19,206 nt of DNA. It comes from an uncultured Candidatus Saccharibacteria bacterium (lineage in GTDB: Bacteria > Patescibacteria > Saccharimonadia > Saccharimonadales > 2-12-FULL-41-12). A program made the translations under genes and the position numbers. This document shows, piece by piece, positions 15,172 through 19,206 of this stretch; positions within the stretch are counted from its first letter, which is position 1, and each line of letters starts with the position of its first letter. Where the stretch lies: positions 1 to 19,206 of the forward strand of contig CAMLDK010000007.1 in the NCBI GenBank assembly GCA_946478995.1, in the 5' to 3' direction. A model generated the notes under the pieces. That model had not been told where the DNA came from. It did no database searches and worked only from the letters and a program-made list of their open reading frames with translations.

Positions 15172-16287
15172 ATGTCAAAAAAGCACATTGTAATAGATGC
15201 GAGAAACCGGCGATCCAGTACCGGACGCTATGTCGACAGACTTGTTGAGAACCTGCAAAAGATCGATCCGGACAACCAATATACCGTTTTGGTCGAACCG
15301 GATGACAAATGGAAAATGATCAACAAAAACTTCAAAACCTCGGCCTGCGATTTCCAGCAATTTTCTTTCAACCCGCTAGATCAAATACGTTTTGCCCACC
15401 TGCTTTATTCCTTAAAACCAGACCTGGTGCATTTTACGATGACACAGCAGCCGGTTTTTTATTTCGGCAATATTGTCACTACTACTCATGACCTTACTAT
15501 GCTCAAATATACCCGTGCCAGCCGCTTCCCAAGGTGGCTTCATAGCCTAGGTATATTGCTTTATCGCTTTTTGTTCTGGTGGAGCCATAAAAAATCCACT
15601 AAAATCATTGTGCCTAGCAAATTTACGGCCGAAGAACTTGCCAAATACCAGCCTTTTACCAAGAATAAGCTGGCCATCACCTATGAAGCCAGCGACCCGC
15701 CCATAAAAGCCAAAGCCATGGCCGTGAAAGGTGTTGAAAAACCGTTCATCTTGCATGTCGGCTCGGCTTTTCCCCATAAGAACCTGGATCGGCTTATACA
15801 AGCCTTTGATGAGATCAAGAAAACCCAGCCCAACCTTCAGCTTGTCCTGCCCGGGAAATTTAAAGACCAATTTAAAAAAGATATCATGAGATGGACAAAC
15901 GACAGCGCAAACAGCTGGGATATCATAACCCCCGGTTACATAAACGAAGCGGAGCTGAAATGGCTCTACTCTAACGCCGCGCTTTATGTGCTGCCGTCAC
16001 TGAGTGAAGGTTTTGGCTTGCCGGGCTTGGAGGCCATGGCGCACAATTGCCCCGTCATAGCCAGCGATAACACCTGTCTGCCGGAAATTTACGGCGATGC
16101 AGCTTTATACTTTGATCCCTTTGACGCCCAGGAAATTGCCGTGGAGATTGAAAAGGTCTTAACATCATCCCAGCTAAAGAAAAAGTTGGTTCTTGCAGGG
16201 CAAAAACAGCTTAAAAAATATTCATGGTCGAAGATGGCCAAAGAAACCTTAAGTGTTTATTTAAACCCATTACAAAATAAGCCATGA
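15172..16287 (+). CDS. glycosyltransferase family 4 (mannosyltransferase-like)
   Basis: This is a GT-B retaining enzyme of 371 residues. The N-terminal domain starts IVIDARNRRSSTGRYVDRL (6-24), typical of the GT4 branch containing mannosyl- and rhamnosyltransferases of O-antigen clusters. The linker region has HFTMTQQP and TTHDLTMLKY. The second domain shows LHVGSAFPHKNLDRLIQAF (194-212) and LVLPGKF. The E-x7-E donor motif is E279-E287 (EGFGLPGLE), followed by CPVIASDNTCLPEIYGDAALYFDP. All family motifs are intact. It has a leaderless-type promoter that it shares with the ligase-like gene. Its TGA lies five bases before the TATAAT box of the next gene. GC-rich codons are commoner here than in the 6600-10900 part of the cluster, so it may belong to an older core of the locus. 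Confidence 0.9.
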   Translation: MSKKHIVIDARNRRSSTGRYVDRLVENLQKIDPDNQYTVLVEPDDKWKMINKNFKTSACDFQQFSFNPLDQIRFAHLLYSLKPDLVHFTMTQQPVFYFGNIVTTTHDLTMLKYTRASRFPRWLHSLGILLYRFLFWWSHKKSTKIIVPSKFTAEELAKYQPFTKNKLAITYEASDPPIKAKAMAVKGVEKPFILHVGSAFPHKNLDRLIQAFDEIKKTQPNLQLVLPGKFKDQFKKDIMRWTNDSANSWDIITPGYINEAELKWLYSNAALYVLPSLSEGFGLPGLEAMAHNCPVIASDNTCLPEIYGDAALYFDPFDAQEIAVEIEKVLTSSQLKKKLVLAGQKQLKKYSWSKMAKETLSVYLNPLQNKP

Positions 16288-16292
16288 GGCGA

Positions 16293-16305
16293 TATAATCA
16301 AGAAA
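16293..16305 (+). promoter_or_regulatory. TATAAT -10 box seven bases before GTG 16306
   Basis: A perfect TATAAT lies at 16293-16298, followed by seven bases and then the GTG start. Seventeen bases upstream is TTACAA (16270-16275), a weak -35 candidate lying inside the preceding gene. The predicted transcript start falls on or next to the GTG, so this is one of the clearest leaderless-type arrangements in the window. Confidence 0.6.
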
Positions 16306-16746
16306 GTGAACGAGGCAAACACAAACACGCAGGGCGGATCAGTTTTACAAAGCTTGCAACCTCAGGGCAATCTTACGCAGCAAACTTCCAGTAATTTCCA
16401 AACCGGCTCCGGTGTTAGTTTAAGCAACAGTGATACTACAAAATTATTAAACCAAAGTGTTAGTACCGGAAAATTAAGCGTCGCTGTGGCTAATGCCAAT
16501 ACCCAGGCATCTATTGCTCCACCTGAAAATACCGCCCTAAAAACCTCCGGGATACCCGCGGCTTATATATTTATTCCTATGGCCTTGCTGATCCTAGTTG
16601 CAATATTGGTCTACCGAAAAATGAAAAAGTTTGACAAAGAAACTCTGGGAAGCAGCGCGGCTGAAGAGATATTACTTGAGGAAGTTGCGACAATAGCCAA
16701 AACTAAGAAGAAAAGAAAGAAACCTAAGCGGCCTCATCATCATTAG
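16306..16746 (+). CDS. small bitopic membrane protein, polar N-terminus and basic tail
   Basis: I do not recognise this 146-residue protein. Residues 1 to about 80 are low-complexity and rich in Gln, Asn, Ser and Thr (LQSLQPQGNLTQQTSS, SNSDTTKLLNQSV), with no Cys. A single hydrophobic span lies at about 84-103 (IPAAYIFIPMALLILVAILV). It is followed by a charged segment and a strongly basic end, KKKRKKPKRP, closed by three His. By the positive-inside rule the tail should be cytoplasmic and the polar part outside. There is no cleavable signal. The GTG start is supported by the TATAAT box seven bases before it. It might be a small surface or envelope-anchoring protein. It has its own promoter and is not clearly part of the glycan operon. 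Confidence 0.7.
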   Translation: MNEANTNTQGGSVLQSLQPQGNLTQQTSSNFQTGSGVSLSNSDTTKLLNQSVSTGKLSVAVANANTQASIAPPENTALKTSGIPAAYIFIPMALLILVAILVYRKMKKFDKETLGSSAAEEILLEEVATIAKTKKKRKKPKRPHHH

Positions 16747-16761
16747 GTTTTACTGCCTAAT
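16742..16761 (+). terminator. weak stem-loop spanning the stop codon
   Basis: ATTAGG (16742-16747) and CCTAAT (16756-16761) form a perfect 6-bp inverted repeat with an 8-base loop, and the TAG stop lies in the left arm. The stem has only two G-C pairs and no T tract follows, so a role as intrinsic terminator is doubtful. It might slow ribosomes or protect the 3' end. Confidence 0.2.
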
Positions 16762-16790
16762 AACGGTTTGTTGAAGCAACTTTAAGCATA

Positions 16791-16805
16791 TACAATATCT
16801 TCATC
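16791..16805 (+). promoter_or_regulatory. TACAAT -10 box upstream of ATG 16806
   Basis: TACAAT (16791-16796) ends nine bases before the ATG, and TTGTTG (16768-16773) lies 17 bases further up as a possible -35. No Shine-Dalgarno sequence is seen in the nine-base gap. The message would be leaderless or have a leader of one or two bases. Confidence 0.45.
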
Positions 16806-17423
16806 ATGCCTAAGAAGAAAAATGCCGTAAGTACAAACAAGTTTAGTAGTTTTGTAAAAAGTGGAAAAAAGACTTTCCTTAAACATCGAATACTTGGTAT
16901 TTTTTTAATCGTTGTTGGCGTCTGGGCACTTCTTTGGATCGGCCAGGCAGGGGTGGAGCGATACAGATTTTACGAGGCCGAGAAAAAGATAGACAAATTA
17001 GCATATAAATTACAGCGAGAGGTCGGAAACGATAAAGAGTTTGTGAAAAGAAAATACTGCGCTTATTCAAGCGTTCCTTATGGTAAAGGTAGACTAAGGT
17101 GTAGTATTTATGTTACACAAGATATTAAGGAAAAAAATATCGAAAATATAAATTCTCGCACGAAAAACTTTTTGAATAAATTTAAAAGTAATCAATTAAT
17201 TAATCCTGATTCTTTTTCGTCCAACAATAAAAGTCTTTTTTCAAATGAAGATTTCCTATTTGAAAATACTTTTAACGAAATCAACTATAATTTTAAATTT
17301 AATGAGTCAAACTTGTACTGTTCATATATTTTGCGACCAGTTGCTAATTCGACGTACAGCTTAAATATTCTTATTGGGTGTACAGAGAAAACTAAATTTC
17401 CTTATTTCCCTGTACAGAAGTAG
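16806..17423 (+). CDS. membrane-anchored extracytoplasmic protein of unknown function
   Basis: I do not recognise this 205-residue protein. It starts with a basic cytoplasmic segment (MPKKKNAV, then KKTFLKHR). It has one hydrophobic span at about 30-47 (LGIFLIVVGVWALLWIG) and then an outside domain of about 155 residues. That domain has four Cys (in RKYCAYSS, LRCSIYV, LYCSYIL and IGCTEK), which could form two disulfides. It looks like a type II (uncleaved signal anchor) protein. The sequence from about 17100 to 17350 is clearly richer in A+T, with many AAT and AAA codons, than the genes on either side, which could mean relaxed selection or foreign origin. It precedes the SGNH hydrolase gene by 42 nt and may be co-transcribed with it. 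Confidence 0.7.
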   Translation: MPKKKNAVSTNKFSSFVKSGKKTFLKHRILGIFLIVVGVWALLWIGQAGVERYRFYEAEKKIDKLAYKLQREVGNDKEFVKRKYCAYSSVPYGKGRLRCSIYVTQDIKEKNIENINSRTKNFLNKFKSNQLINPDSFSSNNKSLFSNEDFLFENTFNEINYNFKFNESNLYCSYILRPVANSTYSLNILIGCTEKTKFPYFPVQK

Positions 17424-17432
17424 GTTTTTTAT

Positions 17433-17465
17433 TATAATAGACGATGATTTAAGTAGAGGTCGTCT
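17433..17465 (+). promoter_or_regulatory. TATAAT box plus 6-bp inverted repeat before ATG 17466
   Basis: TATAAT lies at 17433-17438. AGACGA (17439-17444) and TCGTCT (17460-17465) form a perfect inverted repeat that starts right after the -10 box and ends right at the ATG. The 15-base spacer holds AGAGG (17455-17459), a plausible ribosome-binding site six bases from the ATG. Unlike most other starts here, this gene would have a short leader. The repeat could be a repressor site over the transcript start, or a hairpin hiding the start. Confidence 0.45.
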
Positions 17466-19206
17466 ATGCGCAGGCTTGTTTGGCGTTCTAATAAACTGTT
17501 CTGCTTCGTTGCAATTTGTATAATACTCCTTTCTTTTACTGGAAGTAGTATTCTAAAAAATCATGTATCTGCAGACGAGTCAGTTTCTCCATGGTTGGCC
17601 GCCGAAGCACCGACACTTACGAATATTGAGAGCGACTTTCTCTAGCCTGCCGATAAGAGTTGATGGTAATAAAGAATGCATAATAAAACAAAAAGTTATC
17701 CTAAGGCCGAAGAAGATTATTCCTTTCCAATCCGAGCAAAGTAATATGGGATGTGAAGTAGATACGTTGTTTGGTGCTACTCTTGGAGGTGGTAGCGAAC
17801 TTATAAGAACTGGCACGAATATAGCGGGACCGGTTTATGACCTCTCTGGATTTAAACTTAGACCCATAGGAATCCCAAGCAGCGATACTCTAATAATATC
17901 TAATAAGAACGCTCCGTCCGGCTCTTATATAACTCTTGAGAAAAATGTAGCAAGCCGGCTTGAAACCAATGTTAATCCTGTAGACGGCACCGTGAAACAT
18001 GTTTTAGGCGAAGCTAGTGCTGGCGACAGCCTGCTCATAAAAGACGAGTTTTCCCGGCCGATGGATGTCCGCATAGATACGATGAAGTTTTCTGGCAATG
18101 GTAATTGGGCCGTATTCGATAATTCATACATTGGCTTGACCCGGCTGGGTATAAAGACCGGTGAGACGCTGCTTTTTGCGCCCGGCTTTAGATACGACAC
18201 AGGCCAAGACCCCGGCCTAAAGCTAGCGGTTAGCAGCGACGGCCGGTATGCAGCCGTTTCTTCTGTTAATTATTTTAGAATTTATGACCTAGACACTTGC
18301 GTTAAGTCATCGGATCCGGGTACTCCCGCTAACTGTCAATACCGTAATCTTGAAAGCATTCTAAAAAATGTAATGCCGGATTATATTGGTTCGTCGCCTC
18401 GGTATTTGAGTTTTACTGATAGTAACAATCTTAAATTTTACGGGGCAACTAAGAAAGACGGGGTTATTAAATGGTATTCACAGTTTTTGACTGCCGCCGG
18501 GCATTCGCCCATACTTTTCCCGTATCTTGCCTTGGGCGATTCATTTTCCAGCGGCGAAGGTGCCCGGGATTATAAGCCGGGTACAGATGTAAGAAACCCA
18601 AAGAATAAATGCCATATATCTGTCAGGTCTTATCCCTACCTTATAAGTGCGCAGCTGGGGATGGACCGTTACGAAACTATAGCTTGCTCAGGCGCAAAGA
18701 TTAAAGATATAAACGGTCAATACCTATCAAATTATCAAAGTGATGATCCCCAGATGGATGGTAAATCTAATGACGATAATGATGATGAAATTTTTGGCAA
18801 TTTTTTACCAGGATATAGAATGCAGAAAGATTTTGTATTTAAATATAAACCAGATAAAGTTACTATATCCATCTCTGGAAACGATATGGGCTTTGGAGGT
18901 ATTGTAGAAAATTGTGTCGTCTGGGCAGATCACTGCTATTCTCAGCCGAGACAACGAGCGGAACTTGTCAAAACAGTCAACGATAGATTCCCCGAGCTGG
19001 TCAATATGTATAACCAGCTCAAGAGCTCTTCTCCGGTGACGACTATTTACGCCATTGGCTATCCTAAATTGGTAAACCCCGGCGGTGGTTGCGGACTAAA
19101 TGTCAAAGCCTCCCAAGAAGAGCTGGAGTTTTTTGACGGATTAGTCAGCTATATAAACTCGGTCATCAAAAAAGCGGCCGACAACGCCGGCGTATTTTAT
19201 GTTGAT
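17466..19206 (+). CDS. secreted SGNH/GDSL hydrolase, frame break near 17640, 3' end outside window
   Basis: The N-terminus (17466-17645) encodes 59 residues: MRRLVWRSNK, a hydrophobic core (FCFVAICIILLSF), a likely cleavage after VSA near residue 36, and a Ser/Pro/Ala linker. It then meets a TAG at 17643. Frame 1 takes over at about 17641-17644 and stays open to the window end, giving about 580 residues if joined. Joined residues 60 to about 345 form a beta-rich region (GNWAVFDNSYIG, VSSDGRYAAVSS) resembling propeller repeats. The hydrolase domain begins LALGDSFSSGEG, with the nucleophile Ser359. It continues with a Cys-bearing ACSGAKI and the oxyanion motif SGNDMGF (Gly471, Asn472). The Asp-x-x-His block must follow the last residues (VFYVD). 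It is likely an extracytoplasmic esterase or deacetylase, perhaps acting on the surface glycan. The gene is broken, wrongly sequenced or recoded. Confidence 0.78.
17637..17646 (+). other. apparent +1 frame change in the SGNH hydrolase gene
   Basis: Frame 0 reads GAC TTT CTC TAG. Frame 1 reads TTC TCT AGC CTG and continues for over 500 codons. Upstream of this point frame 0 gives a good signal peptide and linker, while frame 1 (open from 17557, ATG 17563) gives an unlikely His/Pro/Arg-rich peptide. The switch therefore lies within about 15 bases of 17640. One extra base in the TTTCTCT stretch, or two missing, would explain it. Confidence 0.7.

Noticed and set aside
17557..17643. ATG 17563 as true start of the SGNH hydrolase in a single frame
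   Set aside because: It would give a His/Pro/Arg-rich N-terminus and no signal peptide, while the other frame over the same bases gives a good secretion signal and linker.
17580..18200. Minus-strand open frames at 17580-17816 and 17925-18200
   Set aside because: They lie opposite the SGNH hydrolase frame, lack recognisable motifs, and the plus-strand reading gives a clear protein family.
1..19206. CRISPR arrays, tRNA/rRNA genes, insertion sequences, att sites
   Set aside because: I looked for regular repeats, tRNA-like cloverleaf signatures, transposase motifs and terminal repeats on both strands and saw none.

Overview
The window looks like part of the compact genome of a Candidate Phyla Radiation bacterium, most likely Candidatus Saccharibacteria (TM7). 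The reasons are very tight packing, 1-22 nt gene overlaps, TATAAT-like boxes only 6-9 nt from several start codons (leaderless-type promoters), small bitopic membrane proteins with Lys/Arg-rich tails, and normal use of TAA, TAG and TGA as stops. The taxon is an inference from style; no rRNA or other marker gene is present.

Almost everything from about 97 to 16287 is a surface-polysaccharide locus. A minus-strand operon runs from 12868 down to 1371. In order of transcription it holds: ABC-transporter permease (Wzm-like); ATPase with a C-terminal glycan-recognition-like domain (Wzt-like); DegT-family sugar aminotransferase; WbqC-family protein; a second, divergent DegT-like protein; a GNAT acetyltransferase reading frame broken by three in-frame TAA codons; a GT2 glycosyltransferase; a 629-residue GT4-type glycosyltransferase; a GalE-like epimerase/dehydratase; a GT4; and a GT2. 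A GT4-like gene (97-1374) converges on the operon's far end. Upstream are a plus-strand WbbL-like GT2 (12893-13900), a minus-strand O-antigen-ligase/Wzy-family membrane protein (13862-15157), and a plus-strand GT4 (15172-16287). That makes seven glycosyltransferases. The likely flow is: nucleotide sugars (including an aminated and N-acylated deoxysugar) are made in the cytoplasm, assembled on a lipid carrier, exported by Wzm/Wzt, and attached to a surface acceptor by the ligase-like protein.

The right end (16306-19206) changes character. It has two small single-span membrane proteins without recognisable function, then a secreted SGNH/GDSL hydrolase that runs off the window. The hydrolase's signal peptide and main domain lie in different reading frames.

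The points most worth a second look are: a 10-base poly-C tract between the two domains of the Wzt-like ATPase (a possible phase switch of glycan export); the acetyltransferase frame with three TAA codons but no frame damage, still ending in a TAATG overlap with the next gene; the frame break in the SGNH hydrolase; and the repeated placement of -10 boxes right at start codons, including two divergent pairs with only 14 and 24 bp between start codons.
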